Assembly: GCA_030998015.1 (NCBI GenBank)
Contig: JARWMV010000073.1
Coordinates: forward strand, 1-64,000
Source: Ceratorhiza oryzae-sativae
Lineage: Eukaryota; Basidiomycota; Agaricomycetes; Cantharellales; Ceratobasidiaceae
Reading direction: 5' to 3'
Length of the DNA: 64,000 nt
The stretch's first letter is position 1. Each line of letters opens with the position of its first letter. The position numbers and the translations under genes are program-made. The notes beneath the pieces are model-generated. The model was not told where the DNA came from and did not search any database. It saw only the letters and a list, made by a program, of their open reading frames with translations. Shown here in pieces: positions 1 through 12,808 of the stretch.

Positions 1-6
1 GGCTCA

Positions 7-1280
7 GTGCTATCCTCCGTTTTCACGTATCTCTCTTTCAAGCCTCGTGCACACTTTGGCCCAGGTAATTTTATGTATGATCAAACACAATATGGGGTTA
101 GACTGCTGTCTTTTGGTAAGTGGATTTTTAGGTCCTGTTCAAATCCGACTGAGCGTCTAAAACTAGATGGTGGTGGTATCCGAGGATTGTCCTCGTTGCT
201 CATTCTGAAAGAAATCATGACAAGGATACAACATAGTGAAGGACTGTCTGAAATGCCTTTGCCTTGGATGTACTTTGATATGATTGCGGGAACTAGCACC
301 GGAGGGTATGTTTCCTGATATTGGGGTGAATTCACTCATATCTCAAGGGTTCTATTGAAAAAGGTTGATTGCAATCATGTTGGGGAGATTGCGCATGTCG
401 GTTGACAGAGCCATCGCGTGCTATGCTATGCTTTCCGAGCGAATCTTCTCAGAAACAAAGTATCTGTGGCAGGAGGGGCGCTTCAAGACATCGAATTTGG
501 AAAGGGCGATCAAGAAGATTGTGCAGGATAACACAGATGACCAAAATGAAGACACGAGGATGCTGGACTTACGTGCAGATGGCACATCTTGCAGGGTGTG
601 AGTTCCACATCTCCTCTCAGGTGTTGACGTACCAACTCACATAACATGCAAGATTTGTATGTGCTATGTCTGCAGACAATATGAATGCAAGGATACCTGC
701 TCGTTTCCGCACGTACAATGGCTATCAGAACCAGATGCCGAATTGCAGAATATGGGAAGCCGCTCGCGCCACGTCTGCCGCACCTACTTTTTTCAAGCAG
801 GTCACCATCGAAGATATGGGGACGCAAACAAGATTTGTGGACGGAGGGATGGGCTGCAACAACCCAACCGCCCAAGTACTTCATGAAGCTCGGTATATAT
901 TCCCTGGTCGCTATGTATCCTGCATGATCAGCATCGGAACGGGCCATGGGCGAACTATTGCAATTCCAAAGCCGGGTCTTTTTCAAAACGTCATACCCAA
1001 AGACGTTATCAAAACGCTACAAAGGATATCGACGGACTGTGAAGCAACTGCGGAGGACATTGCAAGTCGATTTGCGGAACACCCCGGTGTTTACTTCCGT
1101 TTCAATGTTGATCAAGGCATGCAAGGCATTGGGCTCGGTGATTGGGAGAGACTCGGACAAGTTTCGGCTCATACTCGATCATATCTGAGCCTGCATGACA
1201 ACAATAAACGGGTAAATGAAGCGGTTGCCGCCATTAGAGCAAGGCGAACTGCGACGGCGCTCATTTCAGTGTCAAGATGA
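7..1280 (+). CDS. Patatin-like phospholipase (5' end uncertain)
   Basis: Predicted serine acyl hydrolase of the patatin family, acting on phospholipid or galactolipid acyl chains. The glycine-rich oxyanion motif DGGGIRG is at 166-186, the nucleophile elbow GTSTGG with its Ser codon at 295-297, and the catalytic-dyad Asp in VDGGMG at 840-842; these are the family's defining elements in the right order. Intron 1 is clear at 306-363 and rejoins the frame exactly. A second intron starts near 596 and ends between about 640 and 685, but I could not fix its acceptor. Exon 3 runs to a TGA at 1278-1280. The segment before base 160 contains no convincing start; the first exon may begin left of the window or after a further intron. 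Family call is firm, exact gene model is not. A regulatory partner domain, common in fungal patatins (NACHT, TPR), is not present downstream. Confidence 0.85.
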
Positions 1281-1626
1281 GGCACTATCTTGAGCACTTG
1301 ATCTATGCAAAAATACCATCTGGCTGATCATTTAGTGAATGTACCAGTAGGTGAAGCAATTTGAGCACGTTCTATTCCTATCGTGTGTGTTTTGAAAAGT
1401 ATAAATGGAATTTGCAAAGCCAAAGCCTAGTAGCACGACAAATAGGAACCATTCGACAAGGATAGCCCTATCAGCATTATAGTGGATACATCCATATCTG
1501 CGGAAGGACGCATTTAATAACGCAAAAGCCAAGGTCGATTAAAATGGAAAAGATATGGTTCCGGCCTGTTGGGTCTATACTCTATACAAACCCATCTCGG
1601 AGGCGACTGTAAAGCTCCGCGTGGTA

Positions 1627-2337
1627 CTAGGGGTGACCCATTTCCGGCCGCGATTTCGTTTTGTGAGACCTGTAATCATCGGCGCAGGGCTTTGAGACTC
1701 AAAAAGTGAATGTAAAGAAACGCCGGCATCTCATGCATCTTCACTTCCAGCAGAAAATATTTTGGAGAAGAACTACGTGAGGAACAGCTCGAGTAAGTCA
1801 AGAGGTTGAGGGCCCATTTGTAGCCAGCTCAGGAAACTGTTATCCATATCGGATAGCACCGGCTGTGCAGCACTCAGCCAGTGACCGCTCGTTGTAGATT
1901 CTTAGTCTAGCCATCTTTAGCATAGTATGGCGCTGTCCCGACGGAGTCAACTGGTCGCTCCGCCCCTTGGCACTACAGAAAATTGCACAGCTCTTTGCGC
2001 GTTGAGGTAACTGACCTCGGATAGCGTCACAATGATAGTAGCTTGCCTACTTACATCACCGGGTAAAAGACAGCATACGTTTTGCGAACACTCATGTCTC
2101 CCGTTTTGCCCTCGGAGTTTAACAGATGCACTTTGACTCCCGAAATGGTGTCTTGTATGTGCTCCAGGTCAGCTGCAGCCGGGCTGTTTAGTCCGCAAAT
2201 TTGCACATAGTTGGATCAGCCATCTAGTATGCTTCACGATTTTTCACGGATTTTCAAGCCTGCCATGTACTGAGAGAACGAGCGAATGGCCAGAAATGGG
2301 CCCGATTTTGGGGTGGCCGGAAACGGGTCACCCCTAG
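1627..2337. mobile_element. Non-autonomous TIR DNA element (711 bp, TA duplication)
   Basis: The two ends are inverted copies of each other: the left end begins CTAGGGGTGACCC and the right end finishes GGGTCACCCCTAG, with the match extending about 25 bp inward through TTTCCGGCC. Each end abuts a TA dinucleotide (1625-1626 and 2338-2339), the target duplication typical of Tc1/mariner-like elements. The interior has no transposase ORF, so this is a MITE-like or deletion derivative. An alternative boundary including the flanking GTA...TAC would not change the interpretation. The rest of the interval 1281-3714 shows nothing I can support as a gene. Confidence 0.6.
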
Positions 2338-2339
2338 TA

Positions 2340-3714
2340 CGAGAGACATTGTGTTTAAGAGAACGAGTTGTGTCAGCTAATTCAAGACGAGGTCTTTCGG
2401 CTCCGCTTCCGGCACCGGGCTTGTATGTCCGTCATCGGAGCTTAACACAATATCCTATCATCAAAGCTTATCCTGTAGTTACGTGAGTGAAATTTGGCCG
2501 TTCTATCCAATTTTCATCACAACCTGCTCGCCCTTTTCTGTAAAGCCATGGGACTTGACTCGCTGTCGAGACAGAGATCCACCGAAGTAAGCTGTCTCTA
2601 TTTGAAAGCGATAGCGGGATGGTGAATATGTACGACTGGGCGATTATACGTGACCTTGAATGAAAATACACGGCTGAAGCGTTATCGTCTAATAAGTTAG
2701 TAGCCTGGAGTATTCTGGAGTCTGCGCGCCTTCTTGAATGCGTTGCTGAAATTGAAGGATAAATGCGGCGACCGAATTATTTTAGACATGCATTTGGCCA
2801 ATTGAGTGCTGAATGGAATTACAAAAGATTGCCCCTCATTATGCACGTCTTTGCGGTCTCGCCTGAACTGCAGGCGCCAGTCCTGCATTTGGAAACGTTG
2901 GATCTGTAATTGGCAGCGCGAGGCAACTTAAGAGTAATATCCATCTGCGCAATACCCCTATCAATAAACAGTATCGATTAGGATAGGCGGTCACTGCAAG
3001 GTCGGGAAACCGTCTGCGAGATGGAGGCTTAGAGAGGAAGAATTGACGCCCACTTCTCGTGTATTGCCCATAGCCGATACAATCGGATCAAGTGAAATGT
3101 CCACGCGCTGGAACTATACCTGTATGAGTGGGACCGGTCAGAGATGCGATCTACCCCGTCAAAGCGATTGTGACATTCGAGCCACCCATTCAGCTCAGGC
3201 GGTTGAGCAATTGTAGAAAGACCCATCCGGAACGTTTGGCAAATGGACCAGGGAGGAATAACCGCCGCTCGGTTTAAACTATGCCTGTATATACGCAGAA
3301 TAGTATACCCAGGCACCCGGTGAGCGGCCACTTACTATGTAATCCCCGTCCCTAGTACGTATGTCCATCTAACAGTGGGGTCTGGATTATGTCCGGATAC
3401 CTCTAATAAACCAGGGGGGATACATATCACACGAGCTGGACTACTGATGGTGGGACAGGGCCAGCGCAGCGGACGCTTCAATCGGTTTAACATTTCACCA
3501 GCTCTGTCCGAGTCGTCGTCATATATATACCCCCTAAGAAATGCTGAGCAAGAGACGAGTTTATGTCAAATGGGTACAACAATGGAGGCATCGTCTGGCA
3601 TTTTACAACCGGCCTCTATTCTTAAAGAGCCACGAGTCGTAGTCTTTCATATAAAACGAGCTTTTACTCCCGCCCGTTTTTTTACGCACGCTAAACCACC
3701 TTTACCAAATAAAT
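2340..3714. other. Intergenic, no gene seen
   Basis: This stretch has only short unrelated open frames with no family resemblance and no plausible splice chain. The AT-rich tract with TATATATA-like sequence around 3520-3535 and the ATAAA-rich run near 3650-3710 lie just upstream of the oxidoreductase start and probably belong to its promoter. The word CCCTAGTAC recurs near 3351-3359 and resembles the tip of the TIR element at 1627-2337, possibly a fragment of a related copy. Confidence 0.4.
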
Positions 3715-5711
3715 ATGTTATTTGATCTACTTCAATTCTTCGCCTCTATGCTGAGCCTGACCATCGCTCCAACCGAGGACTCCCCTACTGTAAGTGGCGC
3801 AAGTATCAGCTTGAACTACAGTACCACGTGCAACACTATCGCGAAATCCATTTCTCGGGCATCAGGAGTATATTACTTTGGTTAGCTCTTCAAGTGCGCA
3901 CATTTATTGCACTTATCTCATATTGTTTCCTTCGTCTCTGGAGGTAATTCACTGTATACAAAAGGGAATGACCATTGGGCGTCCTCAAGTAACCAAAACT
4001 CAGCATGCGTAGTCGAACCAGCAAACCCTCAGGACGTTTCAACAATTGTGAGCAGTATAATATGTTTTCAAGAGAAACGGATATTTATTCATCGAAAAAT
4101 CAAGCTGAGGATCGTATCCAATACATCTACTCCTTTTGGTATCCGCTCTGGTGGTCACGCCACTAATCCAGGGTTCTCGTCAACCGCCGGAGTTCAGATT
4201 GCGCTCTTCAAGCTGAGCGAGGTAACCTACCATCCAGCTCCACTAGCAGCGGACGGATCTGTAGGGACTGTCGACATCGGCTCTGGTCTTGTAAGCCTGG
4301 ACATTTGGATCTCATGATGGATTCGACTTACACTTAATAGGTGTGGGATGACGTTCATGCTGCTCTCCAGCCGCATGGCGTGACCGTAGTTGGGGGTCGA
4401 GTGACCGGCGTTGGAGTGGGAGGATTTATACTCGGAGGCGGATACAGTTGGTTGAGCAACCAGCACGGGCTAGTGTGCCTCCATATTCTTACTGTGGATT
4501 TTATTGATAAGTACATGTTAGATTAAGCATCGACACCGTAACTGCTTTTGAAGTTGTGCTCCCTAATGGAACCGTCACCTCTGCGACGGAAACGACGAAT
4601 CCAGATTTATTCTTTGGGCTAAAGGCACGTACAGGTTGCGACCAAAATTTGACGCCGCTTATCATTCCCTAGGGCGGATTCAACAACTTCGGAGTTGTCA
4701 CTAAGTTTACCCTGCTGGCATTCCCCCAAGGACAGGTCTGGGGTGGCCTGAAGACATTTACCGCCAACCGGCTCGATCGTGTCAACAGAGCGACTGTGGC
4801 GTTCATAAATGAAGTTACCGACCCCAAGGCTGGTATCATTGTGGCCTACAACTTTTTGCTCGGCCAGGTATGTTACCTCCATATCGTGTGATATACATTG
4901 ATTTTGAATTACTCTTACATTATTGCACGGTAGCCTGGGGTTTCTCTCTTGATGTTCTACGATGGGCCAACTCCTCCAGCGGGGATATTCGAGCGGTTTG
5001 ACGCTATTCCGTGCTTCACCTGCGACGTTTCAACTCGAAACATGACCAGTTTGCTGCAGTCAAGTCCCGCTAATTCTACATATGGCACCCGGTTTGTCTC
5101 TAGAAGCTCCAGTCGTAAATTATTCCTAACGTATGCAAATATTCAGGGGTGCATTCCACACCATTTCGTTGAAAACCTACTCTCCTGCATTGATCGAGCA
5201 GGTGTTGAATCAGACCAAGGTGAGTACTCCCACTAATCCATTATTCGCCGTTGGGTTGATGCGCCAACCAGTACTGGGGCGAGCAACTACACTCGAAATC
5301 AGGCGTTTTTATATCTTACGATGTCGAGCCTTTCCTTCCATCAATGAACAGCAGAAGCAAGGGTGGAGCTTATCCGCACGACAATTATTTGGTTCCCCTC
5401 AACCTGTACTATGCTTGGTTATCGCCGGCACAGGACAAGGAGTTCGTTTCATCCATGCAAAAAAGCGCGGAGGTGATATTCAACCAGGCAGTAGCTGAAG
5501 GGCAAGATATTGCAGGAGCCAAGCAAATCAAGTACGCTAACTATGCTGCTGCAAACGAGAACCTACAGTCGTGAGTCTTTTATACTCTAGGGGCTATATT
5601 ATTGCTGATTCACCTAGACTATATGGTGAGAACCTGCCACGACTCAAGGAAATTAAAGCACGGTATGATCCGGACAATATCATGCGCTTGGCTGGAGGGT
5701 ATCGATTCTGA
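3715..5711 (+). CDS. FAD-linked oxidoreductase, PCMH/berberine-bridge type, secreted
   Basis: Predicted flavoenzyme of the FAD-binding type-4 (VAO/PCMH) and BBE family, oxidising carbohydrates or small alcohols with oxygen as acceptor. About 490 residues after splicing, the usual family length. The hydrophobic N-terminus from ATG 3715 resembles a signal peptide. The FAD domain shows IRSGGHATNPG (the His is the usual 8-alpha flavin attachment site), VVGGRVTGVGVGG and LGGGYSW. The C-terminal BBE segment ends YDPDNIMRLAGGYRF and TGA at 5709-5711. Introns that restore the frame include 4048-4104, 4291-4340, 4625-4672 and others near 3885, 4474, 4867, 5092, 5221 and 5573. The intron at 4625-4672 starts GC rather than GT. 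No frameshift or internal stop is needed. Substrate cannot be read from sequence. Confidence 0.88.
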
Positions 5712-8700
5712 GTGTCTGAGGGCTTTCAGGTTCCTGTATGCGTTTCTTGTGGTTGATTTAGTCAAGTCGCATGTATTTAAAATCTTGAATGGTTTATGCT
5801 TAGGTTGAAGGTTTGAATGGGGCGAAGATGTCCGCTTGATGACCCATTAGACACAAGCCCCTGAGCTGCAGAACATCTGAAATTTTTCAAAGTGGCGAGT
5901 GCTTTGTCAAAGGAGATCTATAAGTAGAGCTCAAAACAGGATTCTCGAGAATATAGCTATTACGCCAAAATCGGATGTCCTTCCAGCCTCAGCCGGTCTG
6001 TCTTGATTGGTTCGTCTTGCCAGAGAAATCTTTTTAATAAAACTGAATGCTAAGCAGGATAATTAATAATAGAGGAGCATGTTATTGTGGTACAGAGGCG
6101 CGTCGTCATGAAATATAGACAACGCAGTATGTGGGCGGTTGGTGACTTCGAGGTAGCTTTGGCCGAGAATCCCCAAACCCGTTCACCACGTCGGTCGCCT
6201 TTTACACCCACTCTCCGGCCAAGCGGCATTACATCCCCGCTAACCCCATACAATCTCTGACCAATTGAGCGCCGCTCTCGCAAGCACATGCGCCGTCTTA
6301 GGCTAAAGAGCAGAAGCGAGCTACATTTTATCGCCTCTCTCAAGGTTTAGTCGATTCTGTACAACCTCTTCCAGTAGTAGCTGAGTTGGGCTAGTAACCA
6401 TATGCCCGGTTAGCGCAAAACGCAGAATGGGGAGTGTTGCCATCAACCCGAACCTTTTGAGCGGTTTTTTGGAGGAGGAATCCAAAATGAGTAATGGGGA
6501 GCGTACTGCCAATTGCGGAAGTTGTTGAATGAATGCGCAGTTAACTATATAGATTGAGCGGAGGAATATGCTGGTACAGTATAAGCGTATGTACATAGGC
6601 GTATATATACTATGTAGCGTGCGTAAAGCTATACTACTGTAGATACGATACGAGGCAATACATCAAGTACGAACCGCTAAGCGGTACATGATCGGGGCGG
6701 CGCGTAAGCGCCATCATCACAGCCACGCCGTGGCTAGGTATCAATCAGCGAGTCTTGTCGTGCGTATACTCAACAGAAGTATATCTTCTTTTTTTCTTTT
6801 TTCTTTTTTCCCTGGGTGGAGACGGCAAGGGGCCGTGACGAAGCTGACGGCGTGCACATGTCCATATGCAGCTATATAGTAGAAGGCGATGTAGGGCATC
6901 CAAACATCAGAACGTCGTATTGAGTGGAGATAGTGAAGAAGTGCTGTAGGTTTTTACCTGTTGACGTATTGAGCTTTTGGTGGCTGCAAGCACGATACAG
7001 GGCGACTGCCGCTCCTGTTGATGTGCCAAGTTTTGGGGCCAAGTTGGGCACCGACTAGTGGACTAGCCCCAGGGATACATATGGTCGTATTGGGCTATGG
7101 TGTATGAGGCCGTTTTGTGAGGCCATGTCGTATATATACACCATCGTGGTTACGACATAGTGGCCCAACCCGGCGCGGAAATATGGGGAATGGTGGGATG
7201 TAGTACGAAGCAAGGCTGTCAAACTTGTGTTTGCATAAAAAATTGAGTGAGACGATATTGTTCCCTCAGTGACACACGGAGACATTCACAGATTTCTCGC
7301 GACCCGACAGTGGAGATGAGACCTGAATCACGATCGAATATCACAGGGCCCGGCGCTGGTCTGTCTTGATATCATCCCACCGGCCGCGCCCGCCCGTTCT
7401 GCATGTCGAATTTTGAATAAACGGCGATAGAGAAACTACTATCTTACCCTAAAGCGGTTCAGATAGACCTTATTGTGCAAAGACTATTACATGGCCCTCA
7501 TCCCGATCCCTGCGATACATTGTGCGTCGACATGCTCCTCTCGTTCTATCGTTGAAGTCGACCGCTCAAGCACTTAGAGTATGATAATTATTGGGCAATG
7601 GAAATTGGATTAAGTGATATGTCGATACCTCATTTTAAGGCTGAGACATGTGTGCGAGAGAGAAAATGAGGTGAAAGGCGGCCGCACGAAGTAGCTGTGT
7701 GTCATGCGAGCCCAGCATCAGCTCAAGCCCAGAAGGTCCTGACTTATCCTTGTCCGACTGGTTCCCTTGACCCTCGGTGTCCCGAGAGTTTTGGTCGGTA
7801 TAATCAATAGCCGGGTGGCACAAGGGGCGTGAGCTGGATCGCTCCAAGAGGGCTACTGTCACCCACAGACACTTGGAAGCACTAGGACATGGCGCCGAGC
7901 ACAAGCTTTGTCTTTTGTCCCAAGATGAGCATTCATAGAAGTGAGCCGAACGTTTCCCTGTCGTAGAGTACAGTAACCGGTGTACTTCTAGTGTACTTTC
8001 AAATAGAGTTCAGTCTGGAACATCGTCAATGGCCATACAGAAAAGCTTGGTGGAGGTCGAGTTCTTGTGGGGTTGATGGGAGCCGCGTTACGCTACAACC
8101 CGTGGTTAAGAACGCCACCCCAACACCACCGCTCCAACCGCGCGACGGAAGCTGGCGTGGTTGACATCACCGACCCGCATTCGTGCACTTGGCTTGAGTA
8201 GATAGTAGAATGTATGCTGGTTACTTCTCTCTATCTGGCAACACCAGACTATGCCTCTGCCAACATAGGTTTTGCTTTTGTATTCCCGTCTGTGCGGTTC
8301 AACAGCCATCCCCCATTGGTTGACGGCTTGGGGTGAGGAGTGGTGCGTCCATTTGTGTGGGGTGGATTGAAAGGTACTCATGCCTGTGAGTGACCTTGCA
8401 GGATGTCTCTAAAATGCTAGACCGCTCCCAAGAAGTCAGGGACAGGTTTTTGCGGGGGTAAACCCACAGTCGACTGGGAATCCAGATGCATTCAATTCAA
8501 GATAATTCCAAGTGCCTCGATCGACGTGAACTCTTCTCGCCGTTGGAGCGAAAAAGCCACGTTCTTTGATCTTGGATTTCAGGCGGTACGGTTGCCGTTT
8601 TTGCGACAAGGCCACATAAGGTCGCGGTCGATGTTATAGGAGTAAACACACGAGTATGAGACAAACATAGTGCCGGGGGGTAGAGCAAACGAGAAATGCT

Positions 8701-9087
8701 GCGCCTCCGTCGCCCTATGCGGCCGTTATGACCCACTCCACTGACTTGTCCCATTTCGGATGCGCCTCCTCTCCCACTGTATTCATCTCCCCTTTCGTGA
8801 CAAAATTTCTCCTTCATCGACTGATCTCTGCCCTCCAATGGCGTCAGCTCCGGACAGGATATCCTGGCCAGTCGCAGTGCGCTCCCTCGTCCTAATCAAG
8901 ACTCCCGGGTCCAGGGAAGCGCCAAGTGCCCGCGCGACGAGTAGCTCGTGCAGCCCATATTATTTCTTGTATTTAATTCGATCAGTCTAATTTACAGCCA
9001 TACGGGGGCCCAGGCTTCACATGCTGTATCAATCCAACAAGCAGGAAAGAAAGAAAAGGAATCACCACACATTTGCCGCCTCAAGAA
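5712..9087. other. Long intergenic region, no gene recognised
   Basis: About 3.4 kb between two convincing genes. The open frames here (for example 6050-6343, 7635-7904, 8497-8838) lack codon continuity, homology and splice structure, and overlap one another on both strands. A polypyrimidine tract at 6787-6813 and AT-rich TATATA words around 6540-6620 and 7125-7140 are visible. I see no RNA gene and no TIR or LTR pair. It may hold promoters or decayed repeats. Confidence 0.4.
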
Positions 9088-10817
9088 TTAAAATAGTCTC
9101 CCTAGGCCGTTACACGCCGAACACGTCTTAGTCTCGAGCCCCATTGTCTTATACTGCCACCCGTCGCCACTACATTTCCAGCAGACTCTCCCTCCGATCC
9201 TCGGGTCTCCAGGTCGAACCACGAGTGAACCAGGCGGGGGGCGCCTCGAATACGAGATCGTCGCGGATGGCCGCAGGGACGAGGACGACCAGTTGGGCGG
9301 AGGCAAGCCTCCTCCAACGCCGAACCCGTATGAAGCCTGAGGCGACGGATGGGACATTGGCCGAGCAGAAACGCTAGGCTCAGGACGGACCTGAGGTCTA
9401 GAGGCCGGAAGAGGTCGTTGGAGGTTTTGCTCATCGGAAGTGACCGATTCTGGTTGATCCCACGGTGCGAATTCTAGTACCCCTTCGTACGGTTGAGCGA
9501 ACATGGCCCAGCACTGGGAGCAAGGATTCGACGGGTCGTATGCAACATAGCCCGTCAAGTGGCCTAGTCAGATGTTCACAAATAAGGCTCATACTTGAAG
9601 AATAAACCGTAAAATGACGTACATCGATCACATTCATATCTGGCGGGATATGCCAAGACCTGACCCCGGTTTAACAGCGCTCGCCCAGGTGTCGGCGAAA
9701 CAGTCGGTGGGCCGGCGTTAGAGCGAGAGACAGTCGTGCTCGACCTGCTGAGAGACAGAGATGATTCCGATTGCGATGGATGTCTCGGAGGAGGCCTGAG
9801 CACATTTCCGCCGGGCGCTCCAGCGCCTTGACCGGGGTACGCACTCCAGGAACTTCCACCTGCACCCGGCCTGCTGGAGCTGGGTCGGGTAGAACTTGTC
9901 CTAATGGGACTCGCGCTGGAACCCGGTTGATTCGGCCGCCCATGATCCTGCCTCGTCCAGCGAGGCTCCAATGAATCCCACTGTGTTTCCCCCCTCTGGG
10001 CTCCTGGACTAAGCACAGCTTCGTTCCTCCACGTCCGCCCGTCTGGGTGCCAATCGGGCGCGTACGCCCTTCGAGGTCCCGTCTCGAGCGGAACTTCGCC
10101 ATGACGGACATCGGCTGCTGGTGTGTATGGCGGAGGAGGTTCGACCATCAACGTCGGAGTCGGAGACGGGGCCCGAGGTTCACGTGGTGCTGAACTGCGG
10201 CTCTCGGGAGGCGGGCCAGGTGGGGGCGCGTAGGATTGCGGCTGTGGCGATGACTGAGGCGGAGGGCCGGGAGGGGGTGCGAATATGGATTGAGGAACGG
10301 CGCTGCTGCTTGCCTCGGGAGAGGACAAGACAGGATTGGGCGATGTAGACTTCTGGACTGGAGGAGGGCCGGAGGGTGGCGAGTACGAGGTTTGGGGCCC
10401 GGATATGGATAACGCGGAAAGTTGATCGGCGGCGTCCGACACGCCCGTGTCATGGGAATTCAAAACTCCAGATCCAGTAGCTTGAGGTGTGAGTGCCCCG
10501 TCGGACCAAGAGGAGCTAAACGTCCTCATGGGCTGGGCTCCGGGAGTATGCTTTGGCAACTCTTCGGGGGAAAGCTCTCGTGAATCTCCGGTAGGCTGAG
10601 CGGACAGCCCTCCGGCGGGATGAGGAGACAGTCCGTCCACACCAGTCCGCTGCGGCGTAAAATATTGGCTCATCCCCGTTGTCTGCGGACTAACCCGCTC
10701 GCTGGGCGCTAGAAATGGGTTGAGGGATGAGCCTGTTGGCTGAGGTGTCACGATTGGCGTTCGGTTTGGATCTCGGAACGGATTGGACGGAGATGGGTGA
10801 AGGGACGGTGTCGCCAT
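9088..10817 (-). CDS. Proline-rich protein with HUA1-like J-type zinc-finger C-terminus
   Basis: Two exons: 9623-10817 (ATG at 10815-10817) and 9088-9563, with a 59-base intron that splits a Cys codon and restores CDRC...TGY. The N-terminal two thirds is low-complexity, rich in Pro, Ser and Thr, with repeated PQPTG, PQTTG and PQRTG units and APPPGPPP tracts of the kind bound by SH3 or EVH1 domains. The C-terminus carries CxxC pairs: CDRC, CSQCW, then PGDPRIGGRVCWKCSGDG and CSACNGLGRLF. That arrangement is that of yeast HUA1, a cytoplasmic protein with a DnaJ-type zinc finger linked to cortical actin patches. Function is inferred from this resemblance. A cortical actin role would be of interest because coronin lies 36 kb away, but I see no operon-like link. 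Confidence 0.75.
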
Positions 10818-12151
10818 TGTGAAGTTTAACAGATATTGGTATTCGAGTGTTGTAGCTGGGCTTGAGGACAAGAGGCGCACGAAAACCAGTGCCCAGAGTG
10901 GTGACGCAAGATAGTACGTACGTCAGAAAAGTAAGCACCTAGCTGAAGCCACAAGGTATCAACGCTGTCTCTGGTAAAACGCTATAATTAGGTTAAAGCA
11001 ATAGATTGGGCGGAACTAGTGGTACAGGACGCTTGACAACGCTCGGTGGTTGTTGGGTACGGGAGATTGATCAATGGACCCAGGAACGAATGACGTGAAG
11101 GGCGTTTAAGACTGATCGTGTGGCTGTGTAAGGCGATGCCTAACTCGGGTGGCGGGCCGAGGCTTGCGTGGCTATCCGCATCAGGAGATTTTGTACAGGC
11201 TCAAGAGGCTATTGGAGCCAACAGAGCTCGAGAGCTTGTTGCCCGTCTAGGATGCCTCAGAGAGCTCAGGTGGCCAGGGTACAAACAAACAAAATATACT
11301 TATGATCTACCAAAATATATGTTTTTTCTATCCAGCTGTTGTATCAAGTTTTCCACAGCAGAAAGTCTACTAAATGCCACAAATCAACCTATCAGTAGCA
11401 ACAAGCCAGATAGCAAATCATGAGGAGGCTGAAATCTGCAAAGGGGTAATTTGCTCCTGAGTCAGGTGGCTCCATGTGACAAGCCATAATTGAGCACTTG
11501 TATGTGCAAATTTCTAATTTCCAAAAATATGTTAGCTAATGCAACAGGCTTCCAGGAGCTCAAAAACACAATTTAAAGCTCATTTGTGTCAAAAATGAAT
11601 GAGAAACCCATGAAATACTGTCCCAAACATGACACTTTCACAGAAGTTTCTGCTTTGCAGATATATTTGAAATCACTATTTTTACCCTGGGCTTCTAGCC
11701 TCTCTAAGGCTCTCTAGGGCTCTCTGAGGCTCCCTGGACAGGCAAAAAAACTCTCAAGCTCTGTTGGCTCCACTATCCTCTGAAGCCTGTATGAAATTGT
11801 TAAATATACATGTTTGTGTTGGTTTTGTAGGAATGTAATTAATAGCTAAGACTACTGTAGTTGGTGGCTGTGAATAACAACTATACATAATAAATAGCCA
11901 TTGTGACCCTAATTAAAGGTACAACAAGTGTGAGTTCTGTTCCTGGTTCTACATTGCAGTTGCCAATTGTTTCCTTATACAAGACCTCTACTGGCATACA
12001 TCTGTTGTATAGTCCTATGAGCTGTACTGTGCAGGAGTATCTCTGAAGCACTTGCCTCCATTATGTACTGGTCTTGCAGATCTTGCATGCTATGGCTGGG
12101 CTACCTGCTCAGCAAAAAATGGTTGTATTACATGTTATTACATGTAACAAG
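10818..12151. other. Boundary of the repeat block; AT-rich, CG-poor noncoding DNA
   Basis: Up to about 11280 the composition resembles host DNA. From there rightward it becomes AT-rich, with few CG dinucleotides and many TG/CA, the appearance of old methylated repeats. A short simple repeat of CTCTCTAAGG-like units lies at about 11695-11735. I see no coding frame, LTR pair or RNA gene here. The open frame 11118-11423 crosses the boundary and is judged spurious. Confidence 0.4.
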
Positions 12152-12302
12152 GGTGTTGTCACACCAGGGGGTGTGTAATGGTGTTATCGTAGTTGTTAAC
12201 ATGTCATTACACCATTACATGTAACAAAGCTGATGTAATATATTGTTATAACAAAGTTTTACACCATTTACACCATTGCACACCCCCTGGTGTGACAACA
12301 CC
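12152..12302. mobile_element. 151-bp foldback element (MITE-like)
   Basis: The first 32 bases (12152-12183, starting GGTGTTGTCACACCAGG) are the reverse complement of the last 32 (12271-12302) with a single mismatch. The 87-base interior is AT-rich and includes further partial palindromes around TTACATGTAACA. No ORF. The target duplication is not obvious, so the superfamily is uncertain. The near-perfect arms suggest recent arrival or selection on the hairpin compared with the decayed DNA around it. Confidence 0.65.
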
Positions 12303-12808
12303 AACCATTTGAGTGAATATATGCATAGCTAGAAAAATAAGGAAAAATATAGGAATATTACTACAATGTTGTGCAATGATGCTTGACTACTAAGGTCAGT
12401 ATTTTCCTACATATTCTCCACATATATCACAGAAATCCCCTGATGCAGCAGCATGGACTTCTAATTCCTCCTTCCAGTTAAGACTGCAGCATTACCCCTT
12501 TGTTTGAGCTTGTAAAATAATGTTTCCTTCCTTCAAATCCCCCATTTTCAAGCCTGTCCTGCAAATATGACACTCATCCTGGGCTTTAGGGTGCCTCCCA
12601 TCATGTCCCTGCCTCCCAGTGAGCTCCCACAAGCAGATTTTTCCAAGGCTCTTAACTCCTGATCAAATGTAAATTGAGCCTTTATTTCACTGTAAACTGA
12701 GCAAAGGTGGCATGAAGTATTACTGATGTGCTTTTAGTTGCAATTGGAGAACATGTCCAAAATCTACCCTCCAAAATTGAAACATCACATGTTTTATTTG
12801 AAAGATAT

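Noticed and set aside
6050..8990. Several open frames of 75-113 codons on both strands
   Set aside because: Overlapping, without family resemblance, plausible splice chains or codon bias.
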